Source: Thelephora terrestris (lineage: Eukaryota; Basidiomycota; Agaricomycetes; Thelephorales; Thelephoraceae). From it: a stretch of DNA of 64,000 nucleotides. The translations under genes and the position numbers were made by a program. Below, in pieces: positions 14,064 to 25,877 of this stretch; position 1 is the stretch's first letter; each line of letters begins with the position of its first letter. The stretch is from the NCBI GenBank assembly GCA_015956445.1, contig WIUZ02000001.1:2170001-2234000 (forward strand), read 5' to 3'. The notes beneath the pieces were generated by a model. That model was not told the origin of the DNA. It saw only the letters and a program-made list of their open reading frames with translations, and did not search any database.

Positions 14064-16048
14064 TCAAAAGTTCTCTTGTGTGGCCACGCTTGGTATATCC
14101 TCGCCGACAATCAGGCCATCTTCATCATCCTCGTCCTCATCGTTGTCAATGAGCTCATGAGTGACCGCGGGTAGCTCGGGATAGGTCTCCTGGGGCGACT
14201 GATGTAAGGGATGGGGGATAGGGGGAGATCCGGATCTTGGTGGCGGTGCCGGGGCGCCCTCACCGGTCATCCATTCGTCTTGCCACAAGGCGTCGATCTT
14301 CCATCGTTGCTGAGGATCCCGAACGAGTAGCCTCCCTATGATCCTCTTTACCCCCAGGATTTGCCAGAGTGCTGACCCCTCGTTTTCTCCTTTCGGCCAA
14401 GTGTACTCGCATTTAGCGATCCGCAATAGCATCGCTTTACGACTCTTCGAACTAAAACCGCCATGAAGGGAATCGAACGGTAGCCGCCGAGTAGTGAGTG
14501 CATACAGCACGACACCACAGGCCCAGGCGTCTGTCTGACGCCCATCGTATCGGCTCCCCATGACTATCTCTGGGGCAGCATAGGACTCGGAACCGCAGCG
14601 AGTTGTTAACCAAGGGTTGTCTGGGTCCACAAATCGTGATAGCCCGAAATCAGTGAGCTTCACCAATGGCCCCGAGGGCCAAGCACCAGCCGCGTTTAAA
14701 TCGCCAGTCAATAGGATGTCTAAGAGCCAGTTCAACTATAGGCTCCAAATCGAGAGAGAAGAACCCACTCTCGAGTTTGATGTCACGATGGACCAGCGCC
14801 ACGCTGTGCATCCACCCGACAGCCTTACAAAGTTCACCCCAAAATTGTCGTAGGAACGGTTCGTCAAGCTGAGCGTACTTTTCATCCGAGTTGATGAAGT
14901 CAAGTAGCTCTGGTCCGTCGATGTGCTCCAACGCGAGGCAGTAGTACGTGGATGTCGTAAACGAATGCATGAAGGACACGATGTTGGGGTGGCTCACGTG
15001 CTAAGAACAGGCTACAGTCAGCTTCCGTCGGGTGCGTCATCAAATGACAATGACGTACCTTGAGGACTTCAACCTCTCTAATGAAGCTCACTCTAGTCCT
15101 ATCGTCCATAGCTCGGTCTGTCAGCTTGACCGCCACTAGCCGACCACCAGACTCGTGGCAGTCTGGTCGATCAAACCCGTCCTTGACAGGGAATGGATTT
15201 GTAGTTGGTGGCGAGGTACCACCTCCTGTTTTCCAAGGTTTCGTCCCTGAGACCCCGGATCGCCCCGTGGAACGCCGACTGCTTTTACGTCTAACGATGC
15301 CATCACTGGTGGTAGACTTGAATCTCTTGATCGAGGCCTTCCGCGAGAGCACTAGATGTTCCAATGTCCCAGAAACGTCACAAGCGAGCCAGACGCTACT
15401 GAATGATCCCTGACCAAGGGTTCGGAGAAGGGTGAGCGAGATAGATGAGCCATCTTCACACGCGGAGATGATTGATCCGGGGTGCAATGGTGTTGTATTA
15501 AAGCTTGGGGTATGATGCAATTCCCTAGATGGTCGATGAGAGTGTGTGAGACAAGGTGTCGCTTGTGTCGGAGGTGATGGTTCGTATTCGGAACCTGCAC
15601 GGGACGCAGAAGGGGTTGGAAACATGCCAATAGATAGTGATAGAGGAGGAATAAGGGTCATCTTGTCCGATGGGAGCCCCTCTGCGGGAACCAATGGTGG
15701 CGTCGAACTCTGACCTGCGGTTAAGATCCGGGGGGTCACTTGGTCGGGCCGCGGCGTCTCCTCTGCGGATGTGTCATCCTGGGAGTGGTCATACTCGACG
15801 AATGTGCGCGTTGACGATTGCTGATCATCCAGAGATGTGTGCCTAGACGGGAAGAAGCGCGACAACGGAGGGAGCCTCGATATCCTTCGCGGAGGGGACT
15901 TTTCCGAGTGAGATGATGAGGAAAACGATGAACCGGAGAGGGTTGAGCTTATCGAGGAGTTTCGGGAAATCGGGGCGGGGAAGGGTTGGATATAGTTGTG
16001 CGGGTCCACGGCAGAAAACCCGACATGGATGGATGGGGTGGTGGACAC
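14064..16048 (-). CDS. Serine/threonine protein kinase, CAMK-like, long N-terminal tail
   Basis: Introns at 15001-15058 and 14720-14768 restore one frame. The first ~200 residues are Ser/Pro-rich and disordered. The kinase domain starts with LGQGSFSSVWLACD. An insert of about 75 residues, rich in Ser, Arg and Gly, separates the glycine loop from the catalytic lysine in RLVAVKLTDRA. Then follow the catalytic loop LVHRDIKLENILLT, the activation segment LTDFGLSRF, GSESYAAPEIV and DAWACGVVLYALTTRRLPF. These read like CAMK/Kin-type fungal kinases, and all catalytic residues are present. The tail ends in acidic residues and TQENF. There is no in-frame ATG near the 5' end: the open frame begins at a GTG at 16048 next to a good AG acceptor, so a short 5' exon is probably missing from this model. 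Confidence 0.87.
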
Positions 16049-16672
16049 TGCGGTTTGTCTGTGTCAGTTACGATGGCGTGTTTGGGCAACAAGAAGGTAC
16101 AGACCATCGGATCTTGTGGAGTGGAAAGAAGGGGACTTGTTGAGTCTTGGAGGGGGCGCTGGGTAATCATATGTGGAGGCGAAGAATGCGTGGGTTTTCG
16201 AATGCGTCTCTGGGCTCACGACACGCTTCGGGGGATGGGGGGAATGGAGCATCGGGGGAGGTTACACGGTTAAGGGACGGGGGAAAGAGGGAAAGAGAGA
16301 CTGAATAAGCCACGGGGTATTTAAGGCCGACACCAAGGCATAATATCTGTTAACTGGCTGTCGGGAGGTGGAGTAGCAGAAGCTGACGAAGCAACGCTAA
16401 TTGCGCAGAAGTTGATTATGGAGGCCCGCAGTCGAGGCTAGGAAATCATGGAGGCCGGAAGCAGCGTGTTCAAGACGGGAGGCGGTGGAAGGAGGATACA
16501 AACTGAGGTTCAAGACGGGCTCAATGCAATCAACAATCTCTCGAAATCTCCCACAGTCTAACCTCGTATTATCTCCATTCACGCGGCCCGCAAAGTTCCG
16601 AAAGTGCACCAACGACTTGCATACTTCAATACTTGTGATAGGACTAGAGAGAAAAAGGCTCAAACTATCCAT
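16049..16672. other. Intergenic, possible 5' exon of the kinase
   Basis: This lies between the kinase and the 3' end of cwc22. The missing first exon of the kinase probably lies in 16050-16250, but I could not choose among the possible donors. Nothing else was recognised. Confidence 0.4.
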
Positions 16673-19229
16673 TCATCGCCGCCGATAATCATCCCGCTTA
16701 TCTCCATCCCCTCGTTGGTATCGTCTTGGGGGCGTCCGACTCCTCCGCGGCGAACGCGACCGGGACGACGGTGGGGTACGCGTTCGCTCCCGGTAACGTC
16801 GGCCAGACCCGCGGGGACTATTATCACGATCAGGGTCACGGATCCGGTCTTTGGTTTTGCCCCCAACGGGAGACCGACGATCGCGGCTCCTATCGCGGGA
16901 GTCCCCACCTCGTCGCGGTGACCTCGAGTCGTCCCTATACCTGCGTGACTTGGGAGGTGTCGAACCTTTACGCCTTGATTTCCGACGCGAGTAGTCGGAA
17001 GACCCTGAATCAGAGTCAGAGGACACCTTTGAACTCGAATCGTCCGAGCCTGAGTCTGAGTCTGACGATGAAGACTCTTCTTCCTCCAGAGCCCGTCTTT
17101 GTTCCATTATTAACCTTGGCGCGTTCTGGTCGCATGATGATCATCAGCAAATCCGCGTTATAGTTGAAGCACGGATAACAAACCTTCAAATGCTCCCGCA
17201 TCTCCTCCGTGATAGCCCCAAGCCCGATCGAGGTAAAATAGTTAATGGCAAACCGGGTGTTCTTTGGATTGTCCAATGGGAACATCCCCGCACAGGCTGA
17301 CTTCACTTCTTCGTCGGCGAATCGTTCCTTCACTACCTTAAGGCCCATCGACTCCTGTATCTCCCCCAGCATAATTTTGACAAAGATGCGGCTACTCGAT
17401 GTTGTGTCCTCCTCAGTGAGCTGAATGCAGTTCATGACGTTCCACGAGATGGCATCGTTTGCGAGCAGATGTCCGAAGAATCTGGCGATGTTCCTCAGCC
17501 GGTTCGTTTCGTAACGGTGGATCGCGTCGTAGTATGTCCCAAACGCAGTCTCGAAACAATCGAACCAAACACGGTTCAATTTGCAGAAGCGCTCTCCAAC
17601 CAAACCAAAGAAGTTGGAGTACGAACGTTCCTGGGAGCAACATTCAATCACCATCTTTACGAGTTCGATCTGGCCCAATAGCAAGTTAGTTTGTGGACCC
17701 TGACACACGTTCCAATCATCCGTACCTCCTGACCCTCTTTCATCTGGATCTTGAGGAGTTTATGGACGGCTTCTTCGTAATTGAGGGCGTTCATGATTGT
17801 GAGGTAGATGACTTTCCGCAGGTTGACCAAGTTCGTTTCTGTCATGTCTTGGATCCCCTCCATTTCCTCAACCGCTATGAAATCTATCAGCCTTGAAGTC
17901 ACACGGAGCTTGGCTTCATTACAGACCTTCTTCCTCGTCGCTAGCGCCTTCCTCCTCAGAATCAGACTCTTCATCCGGTTCTCCAAGGATCTCCGTTTTG
18001 ATAGCCTGGTACTTCTCATCGTTTTCCAAGTAATTGGGGTCCACCTTGAATATGTTCAATCCTTCCTGAACTTGGAGGTCCTCCTCCAATTGGATCTGAT
18101 GAGTAATTTGTTCGTCCTCCTCGACTAGATCTAGACCCTCGGGGATAATGGGATTGTCTTTGTAGTTGTCCTTCCTGACTTGCATCAACACTTCGATCAT
18201 GTATTGGACACGGTGGCTGATGGAGCTCTCGTTTAACACCGCACGGAACCGCTCGAATACAGTAGCGTTCGCTTTTGGCGAGTTTTCTTGTAGGAACGCG
18301 CCAACTTCTCGAGTAAACCCAACCGCTATCTCGATCGAGTCGTCAGTAGGTCGTTCAAGTAGCAGGACGAGGATCTGGAGGGCGATGATCTCGTGCGCCA
18401 CCTGCTGGTTGACAAGGTGGGCAATGAAAGTGGTCGTCGAATTACACACGATCTGTTTGAGACTGTGAACATTTGGTCGAGGAGTGGCAGGAGCAACGAC
18501 ACACGCACCTTGTCGTTCCTCTTGAACGACCTCCGGAATTGACTAATTAGTCGAGTCAGGAGCAACTCTCCCACCTGAGGCAGCTTCGTATTGATAATCG
18601 CGACAAGACAGGCGAAGACGGGCGTGAATGGTAAACTCGTAGCCTGAGCTTTCATCACGCTCCTCGCGAACAGACCTTTCCCGCGTATAAGATTTTCTGA
18701 AAACAACTCTGGGACAATATTTTTGATGTTTGTGATGTTGACCCTATTGACAATACCAGTGATGGACTTCCGAAGGGCATCCCACGCCAGTCGCTGGTAT
18801 TCAGGGCTCGATTTGTCTTGGGACGCAGCGGCCTGTAGCGCACGCAGACGCGCAGGAGGCATGTAGACACCACCCGACCGGGTCCCGAGGAGTTTAGCGA
18901 ATTCAGCCTGAGCATCAAACTTGTCTTTCCCCTCGGTTTGTCCCTTTTCCTTTTCGACTTTCTCGAGCTCGTTCGCGGCCATGCGGACAGCTAGTTGTCG
19001 TTCGCGTTCTGCACGGCGCACGGGATCAACATCTTCTACCCGAGGTTTATCGTGCCTGCGTCCACGAGGTGAGGCTGACCGTCGTCTTGATGGAGGAGGG
19101 CCACCCACGGGCGACAACGAGCTGAAAGAAGTTGAGGACGCTGTCCTGTAATCAGGGAAAATGCACGCACCGTTTCCGCTTAGATAATACGCCGTCTGAA
19201 GGGCCTGAGACTGCCACTGGGGTGGACAT
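16673..19229 (-). CDS. cwc22: Pre-mRNA-splicing factor Cwc22
   Basis: Cwc22 is an essential spliceosomal protein that binds eIF4A3 and acts before the first catalytic step. Exon 1 (19229-19171) encodes MSTPVAVSGPSDGVLSKRKR. A 49-bp intron precedes the rest. The N-terminal MIF4G domain reads GGVYMPPARLRAL, then WDALRKSITGIVNRVN and FARSVMKAQATS. The MA3 domain is marked by DMTETNLVNLRKVIYLTIMN and the run into CCSQERSYSNFFGLVGERFC. It closes with FAINYFTSIGLGAITEEMREHLK, joined by splicing to NAPRLIMEQRR. The C-terminus is a long Arg/Ser/Asp-rich tail ending DDYRRR, a plausible target for the SR-protein kinase nearby. Domain order and length match fungal Cwc22, and I see no break. At least five short introns are present. 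Confidence 0.96.
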
Positions 19230-19382
19230 GGTCGAAGTCGAGGTCTAATAGATGCCGGTCACGCGCTGATCGTTTCCCAGGCCCATGGCTGCGCCCCGAG
19301 TCCAGTGCAGTGAACCAGTGCTTCAGCATCCGTTCTCTTCTACCCCCTTCTACCACCTTTGCGTGCAACACCCCTGCCCGCA
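19230..19382. promoter_or_regulatory. Compact bidirectional promoter, cwc22 / M50B
   Basis: Only 153 bp separate the two divergent start codons, so both promoters must share this segment. The plus-strand side is pyrimidine-rich (CTTCTACCCCCTTCTACC). No named site was identified. Confidence 0.6.
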
Positions 19383-20815
19383 ATGCCGTTTGTCGAAGGG
19401 CTTGAAGAGCGCACTTTTGAACACTCGATCCTCATGCACATGCTCTACGCCAGAGACGCCAAATCCACGCTGCAGCCAAACGAGACCCAGCGGAACACCC
19501 TGATCGTCGCAGGTGTGTACATCCTGGTTATTGGCATCCTATGGTACGTCAAGTCTAGTGCCCTACTACGGAGGTATTCATATGATACACAGGCATGTGC
19601 CCTATCTGGACAAAATCAGTGAGTTGATCGATCCGCTCCGTGAGGATTGCCCTGAGACACTTTCTGCGTGAAGTCTACCCGTTCAAGTGCGTACAGTAAC
19701 TTGTGGTAACACCTCACTTCTCTGAATGTACTAGGTTGCTCACCGTTGGGTTCCATGAGGTAATTTGTTATCATGGTCATTCATCGTAGTATTCATAAAT
19801 GTTTAGATGTCTCATGCCTTTGCCGGCATACTCACCTGTGCACGCATTCATTCAATCGAACTTGATCGTAGGTCGCCCCTCGCAGCATGCCCGAAGAATG
19901 CTAACGGGTGATTCATTAGCCGATGAGGGGGGCGTGACCAGAATGTCTGGTGGCATCCCGGCGATTACACTCCCAGCTGGTTATCTGGGATCTTCTTTCA
20001 TAGGAGCGTGTCTGATTGCCTGCGGGTTCGACACAAATGCCAGCAAGATCGCCTGCCTAGTCCTTGCTGTATTCTTTCTTTTCACCCTTTGGTGGGCTCG
20101 GAGTAACTTGCTGTACGTTTAACCGAATGGGTGGCTACCCACTGTGGTACTGAGCCCCTCATAGGTCCTGGGTCTTGATTGTTGGTATGACCGGCCTAAT
20201 TATCCTCTTCTGGTTTGTCGCAGACGCGGTTGCCCTGAGATACCTTGTGAATACTCCTGATTTCCTGCTCCGTGGTGTACGCTAACGACGTGCTTTCAGG
20301 TATTATTTATTGGCGTCATGTCTTGCATGTACGTCTTGTGGGACGTAATTGGTGTGCATTCTCTCTCGTATTCATGGGCGCTCAATTCACATCTTGCGCA
20401 GATGATACCATCCGTCGTAAGGTCCACACCTCTGACGCGAGTGCATTCGCTGACATCTGCGGATGCTGTCCATCCCGAGGTGACCTTGCCGTGAAATCGG
20501 ATAAAATTTAGGTTCTGACCCACACCACAGTATGGGGCGTGATTTGGTTGATAATTGCGTTCATCTTCTTCGGGCTTGGCGTTATCGTTGGCATTATTGC
20601 ATTCAAGGTACTTTTGAATGTCATCCATGGGGAGGATAATTTCTTACCGAGATCTATAGGAAAGCACTGCGGAGCAGAAAGCGGCAGCAGAAAAGTTTCT
20701 GCCCGGTCCTGGCTCCGCAAACGCTGCTTTTCCGTTGAGCCAGCCGTATTACGTGCTTTCTGCCTCCCTTGCCAGCGCAGCCTATCTCGCCCTGGGGACT
20801 TTGGGCATGTCTTGA
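19383..20815 (+). CDS. M50B-like membrane metalloprotease-family protein
   Basis: This is an integral membrane protein of the fungal/plant M50B-like family (peptidase M50B Pfam family). The start at 19383 gives MPFVEGLEERTFEHSILMHM. Many short introns interrupt it. Spliced exons give a first membrane helix (TLIVAGVYILVIGILW), then LLTVGFHE joined to MSHAFAGILTC, which forms the HExSHA zinc-binding-type motif. GGIPAITLPAGYLGSSFIG and several further helices follow (IACLVLAVFFLFTLWWA, WVLIVGMTGLIILFWFVADA, WLIIAFIFFGLGVIVGIIAF). The last exon adds AEQKAAAEKFLPG and then an unexpected hydrophobic stretch before the stop at 20813. Whether family members are active proteases is not established. 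It shares a 153-bp promoter with cwc22. Confidence 0.85.
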
Positions 20816-21009
20816 TGACGTTCGGAGACGACACTGGACTTTTTTGTAAGCGGTTACGACAGTTCGAAACCCTGCTGTACCAGTCTAGATACCCGATGTT
20901 AGGACTTTGTAGCGCACTCCCTCCTTGATTCCCGCTTTCGTTTCGAAAACATATTTATATTGAATCCCGTTGTGGGTTATGGCCAGAAAAGTGGGTTGGG
21001 TCATCACGG

Positions 21010-21081
21010 TCTCTGGTAGTATATCGGCTAGTACACCCGCCTGTCACGCGGGAGAGCGGGGTTCGACTCCCCGCCAGAGAG
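21010..21081 (+). tRNA. tRNA-Asp (anticodon GTC)
   Basis: The 72-nt sequence folds as a cloverleaf. The acceptor stem TCTCTGG pairs with CCAGAGA. The anticodon stem CCCGC/GCGGG encloses loop CTGTCAC with anticodon GTC at 21043-21045. The T arm has GCGGGGTTCGACTCCCCGC-type pairing with the TTCGA loop (the B-box). There is no intron, and a T run follows. Confidence 0.96.
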
Positions 21082-21086
21082 ACTAC

Positions 21087-21091
21087 TTTTT
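21087..21091 (+). terminator. RNA polymerase III terminator
   Basis: A run of five T residues lies five bases past the tRNA-Asp discriminator base, the usual Pol III stop signal. Confidence 0.75.
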
Positions 21092-21223
21092 CCTTTTCTG
21101 AGAGGGCACGTATAATTGTTCCCCCAAGCCCCCCCACTCTCCCATTTTTTTACTTCTCGTAACCAAACAGCCTCCCCAGGGGCTCACTCGAGCAAGCGTG
21201 CCGATTTCGTCAGAAGCATACGG

Positions 21224-21493
21224 TTGGCCACTTCCCTGGTCTACCACTCTGGGCCACTCACGGCCTGGGATTTATATACCGCCTCCTGGATTTTTTGTGG
21301 TGGTACTGACACGCAATGGGTGTAAAGACCCTGGATATAAATTGTGGTTCGTCTCAGGTGACCTCCGGAAACCGATGAAGTCTTGCAACCGGCCTGAATC
21401 CTTCGCACCTTGTGTTGATACTGTACACCATGTCCGCAAACTTGTATGAACGAACCCCACGTTCTGGTAATCAACTCTTCGTTTGATTCGATC
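21224..21493 (+). repeat. Direct repeat, copy A (270 bp)
   Basis: This segment is highly similar to 28837-29095 in the same orientation. Long runs such as AGGTGACCTCCGGAAACCGA are identical. Most differences are transitions, plus an indel of about 10 bp near 21420. It starts 143 bp after tRNA-Asp and has no recognisable coding content in any frame. I could not see terminal motifs of a solo LTR or a MITE. Confidence 0.85.
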
Positions 21494-21843
21494 ACATCCC
21501 CCGACGGCCACCACGCTTTTATGTTCCGTGACTTCTTCTCGAACATGGATAATCGATATTCCCCAGACCCACGTTAACCTCCTGGATGGGAATGCACCTG
21601 GCTTGATTGGAGAATGCGTACGAAGGAAAGAAACAAAGGCAGGTAGCATTGAGCTATCCCTTGGCAGTTTTGGAGGGGTTGCTCACATTGATTGAGCCAG
21701 GTGAACCACGTTTTTCTCGGCTTAAGATTTGATCAGTTCACCCTCCTCCCTGACCTCTTGTACGAAGATCAAGACTCTCACTTTCGGCACTGTCCTCGCA
21801 AACGCTCGTTTCCTTAACAGAAATATCTCTGCCGTCCAACGCC

Positions 21844-22362
21844 TTGCCCTCACCGTCTCCCAGGAGTAACAAAGTAGGAGGTTTCCAAGCTTACACCAGA
21901 AGGCAGCCACTCGCTCCTGCAGCCAGTTCCTGTCCGGCAGAAGTATCCTTCAATAACGTATCTCGATACCAATGCGTCGAAATGGGTGAAATCTTCACCG
22001 AAAGGGTCCGCGAACAGTGGAGTGGCCGAACCTCGTCACTCCACCGCCACTCTCGTTATCAGTATTCAGAGTAGCTCCAAGAGCGGTTGCTGGATCATCC
22101 GCGAACAAGTTGAACAAGCTCAATCGAGACCGAATACAGAACGAGAGAGATGAGTCAATGCTCACCCAAACAAATTTCGAGGGCCTGTTGTGTGTTAGGT
22201 AAGGGGCCTCGAGGGTAACTTCCGAACATGAGTATTGATCCTCCTTGATTTGTGATTAGCTCACAAAGAACGGAACAAACTCACGTAGAAGTGGCCTCTG
22301 GTATACCCCTCGATACTTCGAAGCTTCCCACCAAGGAACTTACGAAGTCTGAGTCTAAATAG
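21844..22362 (+). pseudogene. Decayed 3' end of an aromatic-amino-acid decarboxylase paralogue
   Basis: The translated pieces align by eye with the C-terminal third of the intact decarboxylase at 25931-27990. GGFQAYTRR corresponds to [20 protein letters not shown] to [31 protein letters not shown] to [20 protein letters not shown], and SMLTQTNFEGLLCVR to [16 protein letters not shown] one-base shift separates the second and third blocks (around 22010-22040), which breaks the frame. After a possible intron, the ending FVISSQRTEQTHVEV up to a stop at 22360-22362 differs from the intact gene, so the source was a diverged paralogue and not a recent copy. No N-terminal or lysine-bearing part is visible upstream. 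Confidence 0.8.
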
Positions 22363-25300
22363 ATAACACGATTCAATAACACCCCAGCGCTTCCGCCACT
22401 CCAACGTTGGATCCTGCCGAGCCCTCAAGCTTGCAAATTGGGAACCGGCTCATGTTCCGAACTGGAGTGAGAAGGGGCCATACGCTTTATCTCACGTACG
22501 GACCTTGGCCCGAGCTCACGCGCTGGTGTGGATACCATGCAGTGGTTGCGGTGGTTCAATTCTCGACGGCTCGTCCCTTCCGTCCTATCTTCTCCACGTG
22601 AGTTGTACCTCTTGCCAACGACTTCGCATTCTTTTGATATCCTGGTTCTATCTCGGTCACGTCAGCGCCTAGCCCCTTTGGACCTGCGTTGTTGGTCATA
22701 CCGACTGGTATACAGAACAACCACCAGCCCTCCGAATTTAAAATCCTTTGGTTATAGACAAGGAATTGGGAAGCACTCGTGTCCACCAAGTTCGCTAAGT
22801 CAATGAGGGTTCCCATGCCCCCGAGGCAGTACCACGCGGCACAGATGTTCGTAACGGAATCGGAGAGTTGATATGTAGCAACTGTAATCCGGTCGTGGCT
22901 GGGTGTTCAATCGGGATCTCGTTAGCCCGGAAAGGCTTAGGTAGCCGTCTCTGAACAGTTCCGGATGACCCAGCTAAAGTCGAAGTGACGAGCATGGATA
23001 ATTGGTGCGTGCTAAGCGGCCATGGGACGCGTACCATTCGGGTTGATGATGGTAACGGGCTAAATTTCCAGCAATTCATTGACCCACATGCAGCAGCTGC
23101 GACCCTACACGTCTAGCTAGTGCATTACGGGTCTCGGATTTTCCTCGGGGGATGACACGTGGTCCTAGTACCGGAGCAAACGTATTTTCCGTTGCTGATT
23201 GTAAACTTACAATACTTCAAAGTCGTTCGGACTTTGGGTTTCGCCCTTGCGAAGGGGCTCATCAGAGGGCTTACCCGCTGCCCTAACCCGTCCTCGAGAT
23301 CTTTATGTACTACCCATTTTTGGATGTATCCTAGTGGATTCCACGCAGCGCCTATCTGTCAGCGCGTTGATGCGTTTGACCACAGGAGATGGGTGCAGTG
23401 TGGGGGGTCAGACTCAATCAGGTGGGGCGCTCCCTGCCTCGGCACCTTCTTGACATTGGACCATGTAGGCGTAGCTGACAGTGACGCAACCTACACAGCC
23501 GACTGAATGCCTGCCATAGACAGGACTTTTCATACAAAGATCTGTCGATCCAATCTACCCCACACTTCATTCAGTCGGCCTTCTCCGAAGATAAGGTCGA
23601 AAAACAACAAAGTGCTGTGTCTTGGGTGAGATTGGAACCGAAGAACGCTGATGGACGCACACATTCTGACGGTGATTGACTATTTGTCAGACAGGATATA
23701 TCCCCATCCATTTTGGAAGGGTTCCGGTAGCTGACCGGATGGGTACATCCATTAGTTCCCGCTGCGCGGATGTTGTTCTACATGGGTCACAAATCTTACG
23801 CACAACCATTTGATCCTCCCATCGTCACGAAGACCGGCGCTCGAGAGTTCAGGGTTTCTCGGCGGGAGGTTCCTTCTTTTGTTTATACCACCCATAACGG
23901 TTTGGCCTTAGATTCGACCATCGGCGCTGCATTCTTTGTCACCTGTTGAACGTGTTTCGAGCGTCAAGACGCCAACACGGACGGTCTTCGGAAACCGCGA
24001 GATGACTTTCTGGGGAAATACGCAATGATACTCGCCTGTGGCCACACGGCGCCCTATCAGCATCCCCGATGGTAACCGTTTACGGTTTGGCCACCCCTAT
24101 TCTTGTAAGAGTCCTATGGTTTTGAATACTAGGGACCACTCCTAACTTAAATTACCCAAGCTAAGCCGACTTTCCATTCATGCCCAGGGACTAGGTGGTT
24201 ACAGCGTACCTACATGCCATCACGCAAGCGATAGGCTCTGAATTTGTCGTGGAATGTGTTGCCAACTATCTCGGATCCAAACCCGTTTACTGGGCAGCCG
24301 CGCCGGGTCGAATATATCCAATGGACGTGGACGCTTGGATTAAGGATCCAATCCAGAGACACGTCGATCGCATCCTCGTCGCCCAAGTGCGAGGGGGGCA
24401 GTTTGCTGGTGCCTCTCAAGGCTCAAACCTCAGGTGCTGCGTAGGCCAAATCCTGCGCAACATGGAATTTTGTTGGCTCGGACCAACCCGTTTGATACTT
24501 GTCGATTTCGTCAAGGCCGTAAACCCCCCTAAACCTAACAAGATCGGAAGGTGCGCCACTCTCGGTTGTCGGGATCCTCGGGGTTCGTGCCGTTTCTCCT
24601 TTCGCTGTTGACTGAAGGGGAGGAGATCGGGTTTGTGCGACGAAACTCGTTGATGGGGGGCCCAAGTCTCCAACCCGGGTTACTGGGAAGAGGGGCAGTC
24701 GGCCCGGCAACAAATTCTCTCTTTGGTTTATGATGTCAGATGGTGTGAAACTGCAATGCCTTCATCGATAAGCATGAAGTCGAGCTGTTCCCCTCCGCCC
24801 CGTTCCGCTGGCCCCAAACAGAAGATCCTCAATCTCAACTATCGTGAGTTACCGTTTCTCAACTAACTCAGACTAACCATACAAGAGCAAGAACTCGCTC
24901 GGGAAGCTTAAGAGTCGATCTGTGCCTACATATCGTCATCGGCGAAGACGCAAGCCTCGATATCAGGCGGTTTGACTATTTCTGGTTATTTGCTCCCTGC
25001 CCCATGAATTACGAAGCCTAGGCACGTTTTGACGAATGAATACTTCTGGGGTGTACAATACAGCGGCTAGATCTGCCTAGCCCCGTGCTTAGATCGTAAC
25101 CTTTCATTTGCAGTGATTTCGCGGTTAAATTTGAATCGGCTCTGTCAGGAAACCTGTGGAAATAAACCGTTGAGATTGTGGTGATAAAATAGACGAGGAC
25201 TATTTCGGGGTGGACCTAGCAGTGACAGTTTGTGCCAGCTTGCCACCATTGGCTAGTAGCAGCGGGGGACAGCTTGGCAGGTGGCAACGAGGCTACATAC

Positions 25301-25845
25301 CACTATTAGTTGACGTGTAACACTGTGGCGCGATAGCGAACAATCTGAACTCTCAATTGTGACCTCCATTGCATCGTTCGGTTTCTATTGTGCACAATAT
25401 TCCCACGATCGTCCCAACTCAGCTGCGTTCGTCTTCTGCATTCAGCGGTACGCTTCGGATACGGAAAGCCAATGCGCTATCCTCCCTTTGGCATTTAGTG
25501 GACCGCCGGACACGGAAAGCCCCTGCGCTATCCCCCTGAGTGGTCCGCTTCGGATCCCTTTGATGTTTAGCGTCTGGGCGCTACGTCACTCGTTAAGCCT
25601 GGCCATGGCGACAAAGAAGCATCTAAGCTGTTCGAACATGTGATGACGGCTATTCAGAACCGTCGGTGTCACGAAGTTCACTCCATTCTATTTAGGTAAG
25701 CTTGGATAATGCATCGGCCGGAGGCATCGTGAATGGTGGAAACCTAGGGTTCAAAATAAACTAGTGAAAACAATTCTCCCTGCGTTGCGTTGTGAACTCG
25801 CGGGCGATCCGCGGTATAGTAGCGCCTAGACCGACCCACTTGCGG
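22363..25845. other. Gene-poor DNA between AAAD remnant and AAAD gene
   Basis: These ~3.5 kb contain only short open frames, none with a family motif that I recognise. A minus-strand stretch at 22560-23080 reads slightly protein-like but shifts frame repeatedly and matches nothing I know. A weak ~51-bp imperfect duplication lies at 25449-25550 (both halves contain ACGGAAAGCC and TGCGCTATCC). The region looks like relic or neutral sequence. Confidence 0.5.
23498..23579. repeat. 12-bp perfect inverted repeat, 58-bp loop
   Basis: GCCGACTGAATG at 23498-23509 is the exact reverse complement of CATTCAGTCGGC at 23568-23579. It could be the ends of a very small non-autonomous element or a hairpin. 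No flanking target duplication was identified. Confidence 0.5.
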
Positions 25846-25852
25846 TATAAAA
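25846..25852 (+). promoter_or_regulatory. TATA box of the decarboxylase gene
   Basis: TATAAAA lies 79 bp upstream of the ATG at 25931, a usual position for a core promoter element, in the context GCGGTATAAAACC. Together with the pyrimidine-rich leader it supports that the gene is transcribed from here. Confidence 0.65.
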
Positions 25853-25877
25853 CCTGGTGCGCCAAACCATTCTTTCA

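Noticed and set aside
21224-21493. Repeat as a structural RNA such as SRP RNA (GGTGACCTCC plus GGAA resembles helix 8)
   Set aside because: The 3' strand that should pair with it is missing, and the two diverged copies argue against an essential RNA.
22560-23080. Minus-strand protein-like reading in the island
   Set aside because: It needs several frame changes and matches no family I know.
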